A DNA stretch of 64,000 nucleotides, taken from an uncultured Bacilli bacterium (lineage in GTDB: Bacteria; Bacillota_I; Bacilli_A; RFN20; CAG-826). Location of the stretch: assembly GCA_934140155.1 (NCBI GenBank), contig CAKPBC010000001.1, forward strand, positions 620,001 to 684,000, in the 5' to 3' direction. A program made the translations under genes and the position numbers. The notes beneath the pieces are model-generated. The model did no database searches, had not been told where the DNA came from, and saw only the letters and a list, made by a program, of their open reading frames with translations. Below are positions 16,180 to 25,096 of this stretch, piece by piece; position 1 is the stretch's first letter; each line of letters opens with the position of its first letter.

Positions 16180-17361
16180 ATGAAAAAGACGAAGATTTTA
16201 TTGCCTATTATGTTATTTGCATTATGCTCTTGCGGAGAGACAACTGATAGCAAAGGTAAAGCTATGGAGTATAGTGAAGGTGTCAAATTATTACAAAATT
16301 GTGTTAGTAATGTTGATACATATGATGCGATAGGATTTAATGCAAATCTTGAAAAATATGATTTACATGTATTTACCGATTCATATCAAGCTAATGTTGA
16401 TACTCATGAAAAGTCTGGTGAATCTACTATTACTGATGTTGTTCAAGCAAGTGTAAGCGGTGAATTTGATGTTGCTGTTAGTGGTTTAACAAGTGCTACA
16501 GCGTTTAATGAACTTAAGGCTTCTGTTAAAGCAAATTTAAATGCTGATGTTAAATCGGAAGGTCAAAGTGTGTTTGGAGACAATAAAGAACCTGTTGCCC
16601 TTTCTGCTCAATTCGTGTTAGATGAAGGTAATGGTTATGTTGATGTTAATAAACAATTAAAAGACCTTATTAGCACTAACGCGGGAGTTGAAATTCCTGA
16701 AAAGTTCTATGCACCTGTTGTTTTTGATGAATCGAATATTACTTTCCCTTTATTCAATAATGACTTGATTGAAAATGGCATTGAAACTACTAAAGCACAA
16801 ATTGAAGCACTTATTAAAAAAAATGCCGAGGGTTTAACTGATGAACAAGTTAGTAAATTAATCGAAACTGTTAAAAATACACTTTCATCATTTGTTTCAT
16901 TTAAAGTATATCAAGGTGGTAAATATGAAGTGTCAGTTGAATTAAATAAAACTAATTTAACTCTTGCTGTAAATACTATTGCAACTAGTATTGCTAAAGC
17001 TGCTATGGGTGATAACGCATCTAATTTAACAGATGATCAATTAGCAGATATGGTTAAAGGTATGACTGAATCAATTACATCTAATTTTGATGGTATTGAT
17101 CATATTAAATTATCTGCAATGTTTTCTGAAAAGGCATTCCTAAGTGCCAAGGCTGATGTAGATGTCAAAGTTAAAACATTATCACAACAATCTACCTCTC
17201 CAGATGAAAATAATTTAATTAGTGTAATTGACACATATCTTGATATGAAATTAAAATCAAGCACTACATTATCATTTGGTGAAGATGTTAAAGTACTTAC
17301 TATCGTTAACAAAGAAGAATATACTTTAGTTAATTTAGGTGATAGTGGAGATAACAAATAA
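16180..17361 (+). CDS. Lipoprotein, unknown function, strongly expressed promoter
   Basis: This 393-residue protein has a short signal and lipobox (L-C-S-C, Cys18). The mature part alternates amphipathic strands and Ser/Thr/Asn-rich stretches and has no motif I recognise. It lies between the DUF2207 and lemA genes, has a consensus promoter, and its stop is 19 bases before the lemA start, so it is probably co-transcribed with lemA. It may be a major surface lipoprotein. Confidence 0.8.
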   Translation: MKKTKILLPIMLFALCSCGETTDSKGKAMEYSEGVKLLQNCVSNVDTYDAIGFNANLEKYDLHVFTDSYQANVDTHEKSGESTITDVVQASVSGEFDVAVSGLTSATAFNELKASVKANLNADVKSEGQSVFGDNKEPVALSAQFVLDEGNGYVDVNKQLKDLISTNAGVEIPEKFYAPVVFDESNITFPLFNNDLIENGIETTKAQIEALIKKNAEGLTDEQVSKLIETVKNTLSSFVSFKVYQGGKYEVSVELNKTNLTLAVNTIATSIAKAAMGDNASNLTDDQLADMVKGMTESITSNFDGIDHIKLSAMFSEKAFLSAKADVDVKVKTLSQQSTSPDENNLISVIDTYLDMKLKSSTTLSFGEDVKVLTIVNKEEYTLVNLGDSGDNK

Positions 17362-17380
17362 AGGAAAGGAGATTGGAAAA

Positions 17381-17968
17381 ATGTTATTAATAATAAGCAT
17401 TGGTGCAATTGTTGGTATTGCTATTGCTGTCCTTATCGTAATCATTATTATTGCTATTGTTGCTTGGGCTATTAAAATGTATAACAAATTAGTAGATGGA
17501 CGTAACAAAGTAAAAAATTCTTGGTCACAAGTAGATGTTCAATTAAAAAGAAGATTTGATTTAATTCCTAATTTAGTTGAAACTGTCAAAGGATATGCAA
17601 ATCACGAATCTGAAATTTTCACAAAATTTGCTGAAGCTAGAAAATTATATAATGATGCTTCTAGCGAAGGATCTGTTCAAAAAGCAGCAGAAGCTTCTAA
17701 TCAATTAAATAAATTAGTAACATTCACTATTGAAAAATATCCAGAATTAAAAGCTGATGCTCATTTTAGTGAATTACTATCGACATTAAAAGATACAGAA
17801 GACAAGATTGCTTATACACGTCAATTCTATAATGATGTAGTCCTAAGTTATAACAATTTACGTGAAAAATTCCCAGGAAATATCATTGCTAATTCATTTA
17901 GTTTTAAAGAAGCAGAATTATTTAAAGTTGATGAAGCAAGCCGTGAAGCACCATCTGTAAAATTCTAA
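17381..17968 (+). CDS. lemA: LemA family protein
   Basis: This 195-residue protein has one N-terminal membrane segment (about 3-27) followed by the conserved LemA helix bundle: Y-N-x-L-V-x-G-R-N-x-V-K-N-S-W-S-Q-V-D-V-Q-L-K-R-R-x-D-L-I-P-N and later F-P-G-N-I-I-A. An in-frame start at 17339 overlaps the previous gene; ATG 17381 with AAAGGAGA is preferred. The cellular role of LemA is still unclear; co-occurrence with DUF2207 proteins is common. Confidence 0.92.
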   Translation: MLLIISIGAIVGIAIAVLIVIIIIAIVAWAIKMYNKLVDGRNKVKNSWSQVDVQLKRRFDLIPNLVETVKGYANHESEIFTKFAEARKLYNDASSEGSVQKAAEASNQLNKLVTFTIEKYPELKADAHFSELLSTLKDTEDKIAYTRQFYNDVVLSYNNLREKFPGNIIANSFSFKEAELFKVDEASREAPSVKF

Positions 17969-17978
17969 TTTACTATAT

Positions 17979-18002
17979 AGACCACTTCGGTGGTCTTTTT
18001 TT
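17979..18002 (+). terminator. Intrinsic terminator
   Basis: AGACCAC-TTCG-GTGGTCT is a perfect 7-bp stem with a stable UUCG tetraloop and seven T. Confidence 0.97.
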
Positions 18003-18042
18003 CATGCTTAAAAAGTGCTATTATATTATGCAGGTGATGATT

Positions 18043-19332
18043 ATGGCTAATAAAATTTTTAAAAATGAAAAATCAATATTTGGTAAATTAGAAAATCTTT
18101 TTTGGACTTTATACAAAAAAGAATCATTTCGCTTTTTAATTGCTGGCGGACTTAATACACTTATGGGCATGGTTAGCGCAATTTTGCTCCGATTAGTTTT
18201 TGATGCTTGCGGTTGGAATTCCAAAATTTCTTTTGATTTTTTAACATCTTTAGGACTTGTAGATCCTAATATGGATATTCCTTATTTAATTGTGTTTGTT
18301 TGTTTATTACCAGTTGCCTATACTTTACAAGCCAAAATATCATTTCAAACCAAGTGGGAGTGGCGCCGCTTAGCGGTTTATCCTTTAAGTTCTATTCCTA
18401 ATTTCATTTGCCAAGAGTTATTTATCTGGTTATTTGAAGTAGTGCTTCACGTTAATTCTAGTGTTTCTTATGTTTTGTCTCCTATATGTTCATTACCTAT
18501 TATGTTTTTTATCATAAGATTCTTAGTAAAGCCATTTAAAAAGAAAGCAAATTTATCAAAAGTAACAACAATATTTTGTGATATTGATGGAACATTAATT
18601 GATAGTAATTCTAAACTAAATAAAGACACTATAAGCGCAGTTAAGCGTATTAAGGATAAATACTCGTTCTATCTTATCAGTGGTCGTCATTTTGCTTGTA
18701 TGTGCGAAATATATGATAATTTAGAACTTAACACACCAATAATATGTTGTAATGGCGCTTTAATTGCAACTAGAAACAAAGAAATTATTAATATTCAAGC
18801 AATGCCCACTTATATTGCAAAAGAAATTTTTAATCAATATAAAGATCAAAATTTATCTTTAAGTATTTTTGCAGGATTTGAATGGTATGTAAATAATCGC
18901 GATGAATTAACACTTATTGAAGAAGGACTTGTAAACTTTAAATCAACGATTATTAAAGATGATTCTTTAATTGATAATGTTATTAAAGTAATGCTTATTT
19001 CTTCAAAAGAAAATATTGATAAGTTATATCCAATACTTAAAAACAAATATAAAGAAGTATTAGTAATGCGTAGTAAACCGACATTTATTGAAATATCCGC
19101 TAAAAAGGTGACTAAAGGTAACGCTATTAAATTTCTTAAAAAGCAATACAATTTAAAATCAAAAAATCTTATTGCGTTTGGTGATGGCATTATGGATGAA
19201 AGTATGTATAAAGAATGCTCAAATAATGTTGCTATGGGTAATGCAAGAGAAGAAACTAAAAAGAAAGCAAATATTATTGCTAAAACTAATGACGAACTAG
19301 GTGTAAAAGTTATCTTAGATCAACTAAAATAA
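18043..19332 (+). CDS. Fusion: GtrA-like membrane domain plus Cof-type HAD phosphatase
   Basis: This 429-residue protein begins with a GtrA-like domain of four membrane segments (about 23-165; F-L-I-A-G-G-L-N-T motif). A Cof-like class IIB HAD domain follows (about 175-429) with D-I-D-G-T (180-184), I-S-G-R, K-G-N-A-I and G-D-G-I-M-D-E. GtrA proteins are thought to move polyprenyl-phosphate sugars; HAD-IIB enzymes remove phosphate from sugars or cofactors. Their fusion suggests a membrane-linked phosphosugar step, which is inference. The in-frame ATG at 18004 overlaps the preceding terminator; ATG 18043 with AGGTGA is chosen. Confidence 0.85.
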   Translation: MANKIFKNEKSIFGKLENLFWTLYKKESFRFLIAGGLNTLMGMVSAILLRLVFDACGWNSKISFDFLTSLGLVDPNMDIPYLIVFVCLLPVAYTLQAKISFQTKWEWRRLAVYPLSSIPNFICQELFIWLFEVVLHVNSSVSYVLSPICSLPIMFFIIRFLVKPFKKKANLSKVTTIFCDIDGTLIDSNSKLNKDTISAVKRIKDKYSFYLISGRHFACMCEIYDNLELNTPIICCNGALIATRNKEIINIQAMPTYIAKEIFNQYKDQNLSLSIFAGFEWYVNNRDELTLIEEGLVNFKSTIIKDDSLIDNVIKVMLISSKENIDKLYPILKNKYKEVLVMRSKPTFIEISAKKVTKGNAIKFLKKQYNLKSKNLIAFGDGIMDESMYKECSNNVAMGNAREETKKKANIIAKTNDELGVKVILDQLK

Positions 19333-19382
19333 ACGCTAAATGACAATTATTATACTATATAATAATAGGGAGCTATTGTTAT

Positions 19383-20013
19383 ATGTATAAAGAATCTTTA
19401 TCCGTTGAACTTAAAAGAGAATTAATTGATGAAATTAAAAATGAGATTGTAGCCTTTTTAAATGCTTTTTGCCTTTGCAATTATTTTATTAAATCAAATA
19501 TAAAAATAGAATTTTATAAATGTAAAGTTAAAATAACAACTCTAGGTGGGCTATATAGGACATCCTTAAATGAGTTCAAACTTATCATAATGTAGGATTA
19601 GTACATTTACTTGATAAACTATAGTTTATTGAAAACTTTGGAATAGGCATACTCAAAACATTAGATGCTTAAATAAGAAACTAGAATTTGTTGATAGTGA
19701 AAATTATTTGCTTAATTTAAATTATAGTGACCAAATAAATGACCAAATAAATAATGCGATTAGTGATTTGAGATTGTCAATTTTAAAATTTATTAAAGAA
19801 AATCTAGAAACTAAGGTTTCAAGTATATATAAAGAATTAACGCATTCATTTGATAATTTATCTATTGATAAAATTAGAAACATCATTAAAAGAGAAATTA
19901 GAAATTATGTCGAATTAAAAGGACTAAGAAGAACAGACGGATATTATATAAAATTGAACAATAGTTGTTTAAATAGTCTTTATTATTTGGTATATTTAAT
20001 TGTAAAAACATAA
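19383..20013 (+). pseudogene. Broken AlbA_2-type ATP-binding gene
   Basis: The N-terminal part (E-S-x-S-V-E-L-K-R-E-L... E-I-V-A-F-L-N) is the start of an AlbA_2 domain but runs into unrelated sequence. After stops and a frame change, I-G-I-L-K-T-L-D-A reappears near 19640, followed by a D-Q-I-N-D-Q-I-N linker at 19725 and a C-terminal winged helix ending at 20013. The central ATPase-like region is deleted. It shares its architecture with remnants at 366-629 and 50798-51089. Confidence 0.75.
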
Positions 20014-20046
20014 TATTAGCGAAAGGGAAGAATAAGGAGCAAATAT

Positions 20047-21222
20047 ATGAATATTGGCATATTTACAGATACATTTCCTCCAGAGATAAATGGAGTAGCA
20101 ACATCTTCTTATAATCTTGCTAATGCCCTAAATAGTCATGGGCATAATGTTTTTGTTATTTGCACAAATCCTTATTCTAAAAAATTAAGTTATAGTAATA
20201 GAACATTACGTATACCAGGATTAGAATTAAAAAAATTATATTCTTATCGTATTGCTAATATTTACAATTCTAAAGCCATGAAAATAATAAACGATATGAA
20301 TTTAGATTTGGTTCATGTTCAGACAGAAGCAAGTATAGGCTTATTAGGCCGTATAGCGGCTAAAAAAAGCAAAATACCATTAGTGTATACTTATCATACA
20401 ATGTATGAAGATTATACTTATTATGTTACTAAAGGTAATGGCTTTTTTGACCATTTTGCTAAAAAAATCGTACGTTATCTTTCTCGTAATCTAGCGGAAA
20501 ACACCACAGAATTCATATCACCAAGTATAAAAACAAAAGATATAATGCGTGATTATGGTGTTGATTCTTACATAAATATAGTTCCAACAGGAATTGATTT
20601 TTCAAAATATAAAAAAGAAAATATTGATAATGAAAAATTAAATGATTTACGTAAACAATATAATTTAGATGATAATTATGTGATTTTATCACTTGGTCGA
20701 GTGGCTAAAGAAAAATCCATTGATATATGTATTAAAGGCTTTAAGCAACTTATTGATGAAAAAAACATCAAAGTAAAATTTCTGATTGTTGGTGATGGGC
20801 CTGAATTAAATGAACTTAAAGAATTGGTACATGATATAGAATTAGATAAATATGTGATATTTGTAGGTTCCGTAATGGCTAACGAAGTTCCATTATATTA
20901 TCGTCTTGCTAATTTGTTTGTCTCGGCTTCAATAACAGAAACACAAGGGTTAACATTTATGGAGGCGATGGCTTCAAGTATTCCAATACTTGCACGATTT
21001 GATGAAAATTTGGTTGATGTAGTTACTGATAATGAAACTGGCTTTTATTTCAGTGATGAACTTGATTTTGCTAAACAAATAAAGAAAATAATGAAACTAG
21101 ATAATAAACAAAAAGAAAAGATTTTAATTAATGCGATGAATATTTGTAATCAATATTCGTTAGATAAGTTTTACGATAATATTATGGAGGTATATACTCG
21201 TGCCATTAGAAAATACTGGTAA
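20047..21222 (+). CDS. Glycosyltransferase family 4, diacylglycerol glucosyltransferase-like
   Basis: This 391-residue protein has a GT4 layout: the N-terminal I-G-I-F-T-D-T-F-P-P-E-I-N-G-V-A-T-S is typical of enzymes making glycosyl-diacylglycerols, and the C-terminal domain has G-R-V-A-K-E-K and the E-x7-E motif in E-T-Q-G-L-T-F-M-E-A-M. Relatives transfer glucose to diacylglycerol for membrane glycolipids and lipoteichoic-acid anchors. RBS AAGGAG. It overlaps recX by 23 bases, so the two are translationally coupled. Confidence 0.85.
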   Translation: MNIGIFTDTFPPEINGVATSSYNLANALNSHGHNVFVICTNPYSKKLSYSNRTLRIPGLELKKLYSYRIANIYNSKAMKIINDMNLDLVHVQTEASIGLLGRIAAKKSKIPLVYTYHTMYEDYTYYVTKGNGFFDHFAKKIVRYLSRNLAENTTEFISPSIKTKDIMRDYGVDSYINIVPTGIDFSKYKKENIDNEKLNDLRKQYNLDDNYVILSLGRVAKEKSIDICIKGFKQLIDEKNIKVKFLIVGDGPELNELKELVHDIELDKYVIFVGSVMANEVPLYYRLANLFVSASITETQGLTFMEAMASSIPILARFDENLVDVVTDNETGFYFSDELDFAKQIKKIMKLDNKQKEKILINAMNICNQYSLDKFYDNIMEVYTRAIRKYW

Positions 21223-22003
21223 TATAACGATTAAAGAAATCAAAAGAACAAAAAAAGGTGTATTTTTAATATTATCGGATGATCAAGAAATAGAGATTTG
21301 TGATGATATTATTTTAGATTTTTATTTATTTAAAGATAAAGAATTAAATGAGTCGATAATAAAAGAAATTAAGAAAAACGCTAATATGCAGAATACTTTG
21401 AAAAAAGCATATGCAATGCTTGGGCGTGGGACATATACTAAAAACGAAATTAAGCGTAAATTGCTTCAAAAAAAATGCTCGCCTGCAGTAGTGGATCAAG
21501 TTATTGCTAAGTTACTAGCACTTCATTATATTGATGATGATCAATATGTAGAAGAATATGTTAGTAATGCTAAAGAAAAAGGTTTTGGACCAAATAAAAT
21601 TAAATCAGTTTTAATTAGTAAAGGTATTACTGACCAAAGATTAATGAATATAAATTATAGTGATGAAGAAGAACTAGAAATTATAAAAAGACAAATTCCT
21701 AAATTAGAAAAAAAATATGTAAATTATAATTATCAAAGTAAATTACAACATATTTATGATAAATTAATAGCATTAGGATTTAATAAAGAAATTGTTCAAA
21801 ATGCTTTATCTAATGTCGAAGAAAAAGATGAAAATAAAGAACGAGAACTTTTAAAAAACGATTTATTAAAAGCTAAAAGAAAATACACTAAAGTAATAGA
21901 TAAAAATGAACGAAATAAAAGAATAATATCTTATCTATATAAAAAAGGTTATAGTTATTATATAATAAGTGATGAGTTAAAGGATGATGAAAATGAAAAT
22001 TAA
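21200..22003 (+). CDS. recX: RecX regulatory protein
   Basis: This 267-residue protein has the RecX helix repeats: an A-Y-A-M-L-G-R-G-T-Y-T-K-N-E-I-K-R-K-L core, Y-I-D-D-D-Q-Y-V, and G-P-N-K-I-K-S-V-L. RecX modulates RecA filaments. It starts at GTG 21200, nine bases after GGAGG, inside the preceding glycosyltransferase gene. The length fits longer Bacilli RecX proteins. It overlaps yhaM at its end. Confidence 0.88.
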   Translation: MPLENTGNITIKEIKRTKKGVFLILSDDQEIEICDDIILDFYLFKDKELNESIIKEIKKNANMQNTLKKAYAMLGRGTYTKNEIKRKLLQKKCSPAVVDQVIAKLLALHYIDDDQYVEEYVSNAKEKGFGPNKIKSVLISKGITDQRLMNINYSDEEELEIIKRQIPKLEKKYVNYNYQSKLQHIYDKLIALGFNKEIVQNALSNVEEKDENKERELLKNDLLKAKRKYTKVIDKNERNKRIISYLYKKGYSYYIISDELKDDENEN

Positions 22004-22946
22004 AGATTTAGAAGAAAATAAAGAAATTGATGGCATTTATCTAATAAGTAATGTTACTCAAGGAGTTACTGGTACCGGAGCGCCTTATTTAAATATTACA
22101 TTACAAGATGCAACAGGAAATATTGAAGCTAAAAAATGGTCCGCTAGTGAGGCGGATATTGAGTTTTATAAAGTTCGTAAAATAGTTCATATCAGGGGTA
22201 TGGTAATTTCTCATAATGGAAAATTACAAGTGAAAATTTTAAGTGAAAATGATGTTAATAACGAAGAAATTGATATACAAGGTTATGTGGCATCATCTCC
22301 AATATCACAAGATATATTAATTAATGAATTTAAAACATATCAAAATATGATTAAGAATAAAGATATTCGTAGATTAGTGGATGCTTTAATTAATAAGTAT
22401 TATAAAAGTTTTCTAGAACATCCTGCAGCCACGAGAAATCATCACGAGTATTGTTCGGGGTTGTTACAACATTCTGTATATTGCGCCAAATTATGTTTAG
22501 CTATTGCTAGCACTTATGATGATGTACCAGGAATTTTACCAATTGATAAAGATATTTTAATTGCAGGAGCGTTGCTTCATGATTTAGGTAAAATCAAAGA
22601 ACTATCTGGACCTATCATTGCCGAATATACAGTAGAAGGACGATTATTAGGACATATTTCCATTATGAATGCCGAAATTAAAGAAATGGCGGATAAATTA
22701 AATATTGAAGGAGAAATACCACTTTTATTAGAACATATGATTCTTTCCCATCACGGACAACATGAGTTTGGTTCACCAGTATTACCAATGACAAAAGAAG
22801 CATTAATTTTAAGCATTGCTGATAATATTGATGCAAAACTTAATATGTTGGATAAAGAATTGAATAATGTCGAAGAAGGAACATTTACTACTAGAATATT
22901 TCCACTTGAGAATAGAAGTTTCTACCGTCCTAAAACAAAAAAATAA
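21993..22946 (+). CDS. yhaM: 3'-5' exoribonuclease YhaM
   Basis: This 317-residue protein has an N-terminal OB-fold (about 15-95) followed by an HD phosphohydrolase domain (150-300) with H-Q/H...L-L-H-D-L-G-K and I-L-S-H-H-G-Q, the YhaM arrangement. YhaM trims RNA 3' ends. Three in-frame ATGs (21984, 21987, 21993) are close together; 21993 best fits the AAAGGA ribosome-binding site. It overlaps recX by 11 bases and ends at a shared terminator. Confidence 0.88.
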   Translation: MKIKDLEENKEIDGIYLISNVTQGVTGTGAPYLNITLQDATGNIEAKKWSASEADIEFYKVRKIVHIRGMVISHNGKLQVKILSENDVNNEEIDIQGYVASSPISQDILINEFKTYQNMIKNKDIRRLVDALINKYYKSFLEHPAATRNHHEYCSGLLQHSVYCAKLCLAIASTYDDVPGILPIDKDILIAGALLHDLGKIKELSGPIIAEYTVEGRLLGHISIMNAEIKEMADKLNIEGEIPLLLEHMILSHHGQHEFGSPVLPMTKEALILSIADNIDAKLNMLDKELNNVEEGTFTTRIFPLENRSFYRPKTKK

Positions 22947-22959
22947 CAAATTAATCATA

Positions 22960-22995
22960 AAAAAAAACTCAGTTCATTGAACTGAATTTTTTTAT
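22960..22995. terminator. Bidirectional terminator between convergent genes
   Basis: CAGTTC-ATT-GAACTG is flanked by an A run on the left and a T run on the right, so it can end both yhaM (+) and the HIT gene (-). Confidence 0.85.
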
Positions 22996-22998
22996 AGA

Positions 22999-23418
22999 TT
23001 ATTTTAAATCTTCTTTGATTGAATTAGCGATGCTTGGTAATGACATTTGTTCAAGTAATTTGTTTTCTTTGAATTCAATAACAAGCCCATCACTATTTGC
23101 ATATCTTGGTATAACATGAACGTGGAAATGCATAACTGTTTGACCCGCAGCGGGATAGCAATTGGTTAGAACGTTTACTCCTTTAGCGTGTAAATTTCTA
23201 ATGATTGATTGACCAATAGTTTGTGCCACGTTCATAACTTTGTTCATTATCTCTTTTGGCGTTGAAAGAAATGTGTCATAGTGTTCTTTTGGAACTACAA
23301 GTGTATGACCTTTAGTAGTTTGCGATATATCAAGAAACGCTAAGACATCATCATCTTCATAAACTTTAACGCAAGGAATTTCTCCTTTAATTATTTTACA
23401 AAAAATACATTCATCCAT
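22999..23418 (-). CDS. HIT family hydrolase
   Basis: This 139-residue protein has the N-terminal C-I-F-C-K-I-I-x-G-E-I-P zinc/structural motif and the histidine triad H-F-H-V-H-V near residue 100. HIT proteins hydrolyse nucleotide phosphoramidates or dinucleoside polyphosphates. In Bacilli hit genes are often near prsA, as here. AGGAGG lies nine bases before the start. It is the last gene of the minus-strand block. Confidence 0.92.
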   Translation of the reverse strand: MDECIFCKIIKGEIPCVKVYEDDDVLAFLDISQTTKGHTLVVPKEHYDTFLSTPKEIMNKVMNVAQTIGQSIIRNLHAKGVNVLTNCYPAAGQTVMHFHVHVIPRYANSDGLVIEFKENKLLEQMSLPSIANSIKEDLK

Positions 23419-23436
23419 ATTTAATTCCTCCTAGAA

Positions 23437-23466
23437 GAAAAGGAGACCAAACAAGTCTCCTTTAAT
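23437..23466 (-). terminator. Probable terminator after the second foldase gene
   Basis: AAAGGAGAC/GTCTCCTTT form a 9-bp stem with a 7-base loop between the foldase and HIT genes. On the minus strand the tail is UUUUCUU, so termination may be partial, allowing some read-through into the HIT gene, whose RBS follows at once. Confidence 0.6.
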
Positions 23467-23470
23467 TTTT

Positions 23471-25096
23471 TTATTTGTCAGCGTCTTCATCCCATACATC
23501 AGGATAAGTTGTTTTGAAGTATTTGTAAACAGCAGTATCATGGAATAAGATATTAGCTTCTTTTAAGTAATTAACTAAAGCTTTTTCTTTATAAGTATCA
23601 CGACTTGCATATTTAGTTGTCATTTCATCAACAACTTCTTCACGCATAGCTTCAGTGTATTGGTTTGCTTCACTGCTTGCGCCAGTTCTTAATTTTGATG
23701 AGTTGACAGCTTCTTCAATTTGAATAATGTAATATGTAGAAGTACCTTTATCATAAATTACACAATCCATATTTCCTTCAACACCATGTTCCACTGATGA
23801 TGGTTTTAAATAATAAACACCATTAACATATTTAACATATTTATTATTTTCATTTTTAGCAACAATTTGTTCTTCTTGATAGCCATTTAAATTACTATAA
23901 GTATTATTAGCAATAGCGATATCAAATAAGCGACTTGTAATTGTAGAAGGAAGAGAAGTTGAATCGTTAGTTTTAACATACCAACCATCTTCATTTAAAG
24001 CTTTCTTTCTTAAAGAATTCTTTTCCATTTCCAAACCGGTTTCTTTTGCGTATGCGCCAGAACCTGTGAAAGCAGCTTCTTGAGTAGCATCAGATAACGC
24101 TTCTACTTTATTGATTTTGCTATAGTTTGTAGCAACATCACCAAATAATGTTTCAACATAATAAGTTCCAATATTTCCATCTGCAGAAGTGACTTTTTCA
24201 AATCCTGCTTCTTTTAATAAAACATTAATAGGATCACTTTCATCAGTTGGAAGATCAATACCTTTCCAAGCTTTTTCTAATATTGATAAATCTGCAGTAG
24301 CAGTGCTATCATCAAGATATTTTACCACGAAAGCATGTACTAAGTTAGCAGCGGCTTCTGGGTGAGTTTCACTTTCACTAATAGCAACATAATTAATTTT
24401 ACGTCCAGCAGCACGACCAAGTGAATCAGCTTCTTTATCTTTGATATACTTTTCAACTAATAATTCACGATATACTTCTGGTAAATATGTATCTTCTTTA
24501 TATTGTGCATAAGAGTTAGATAATACATATTTTCCAACATTTGGTACATTGTCATCAGGAGTATAAGCAGTTCCATCTTCTTTAAATCCGCCTTCATACA
24601 AGTGATCTAAAGAATCATTTAAGAAGACATAGTCGTTATGATAAGAAGTGAAAGAATTACTAATAGAATAAGTCAATGATTGTTGAATTGTTTTAACGAA
24701 TAATTCTTCATTAAATTTATTACGATAATCATAACTACCGCTAGAAATAGCAGAGTATAACTTTTTATCCATTCTAGCATTGATTTTTTGAACTAATTCT
24801 TTATCTTCTTCTTTGGTGGATTTTACTAATGCATCGTAATCACCAATTTCTTTTTTGGCGATTAAGTATAATGTTTCATTTAATACTTCAGAATTAATAG
24901 AACCATCATCTAATAACTTGTCATAAACAAGAGTACGTAAGTTATTTGTTAATGCAGTAGCGTTTTTGTTATCAATGGTATCCCCACTAATAAGCCAATC
25001 ATTGTTATATGAAGGTTTTGCTTTGATATCGCAACCTGCTAATAAAAGCATTGATGAAGCGAGAACAACGAGCAATTTCTTATTATTTCGTAACAC
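23471..25096 (-). CDS. PrsA-like lipoprotein without a clear rotamase domain
   Basis: This 541-residue protein has a lipobox L-L-A-G-C about 25 residues in, then a long helical chaperone-like body. Around residue 235 the segment R-K-I-N-Y-V-A-I-S sits where PrsA homologues have a parvulin domain, but parvulin signature residues are not evident. GTG 25096 is used; GTG 25105 is only two bases from the RBS and either overlaps the upstream foldase gene. It is likely a membrane-anchored foldase or a degenerate paralogue of the gene at 25083. Confidence 0.75.
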   Translation of the reverse strand: MLRNNKKLLVVLASSMLLLAGCDIKAKPSYNNDWLISGDTIDNKNATALTNNLRTLVYDKLLDDGSINSEVLNETLYLIAKKEIGDYDALVKSTKEEDKELVQKINARMDKKLYSAISSGSYDYRNKFNEELFVKTIQQSLTYSISNSFTSYHNDYVFLNDSLDHLYEGGFKEDGTAYTPDDNVPNVGKYVLSNSYAQYKEDTYLPEVYRELLVEKYIKDKEADSLGRAAGRKINYVAISESETHPEAAANLVHAFVVKYLDDSTATADLSILEKAWKGIDLPTDESDPINVLLKEAGFEKVTSADGNIGTYYVETLFGDVATNYSKINKVEALSDATQEAAFTGSGAYAKETGLEMEKNSLRKKALNEDGWYVKTNDSTSLPSTITSRLFDIAIANNTYSNLNGYQEEQIVAKNENNKYVKYVNGVYYLKPSSVEHGVEGNMDCVIYDKGTSTYYIIQIEEAVNSSKLRTGASSEANQYTEAMREEVVDEMTTKYASRDTYKEKALVNYLKEANILFHDTAVYKYFKTTYPDVWDEDADK

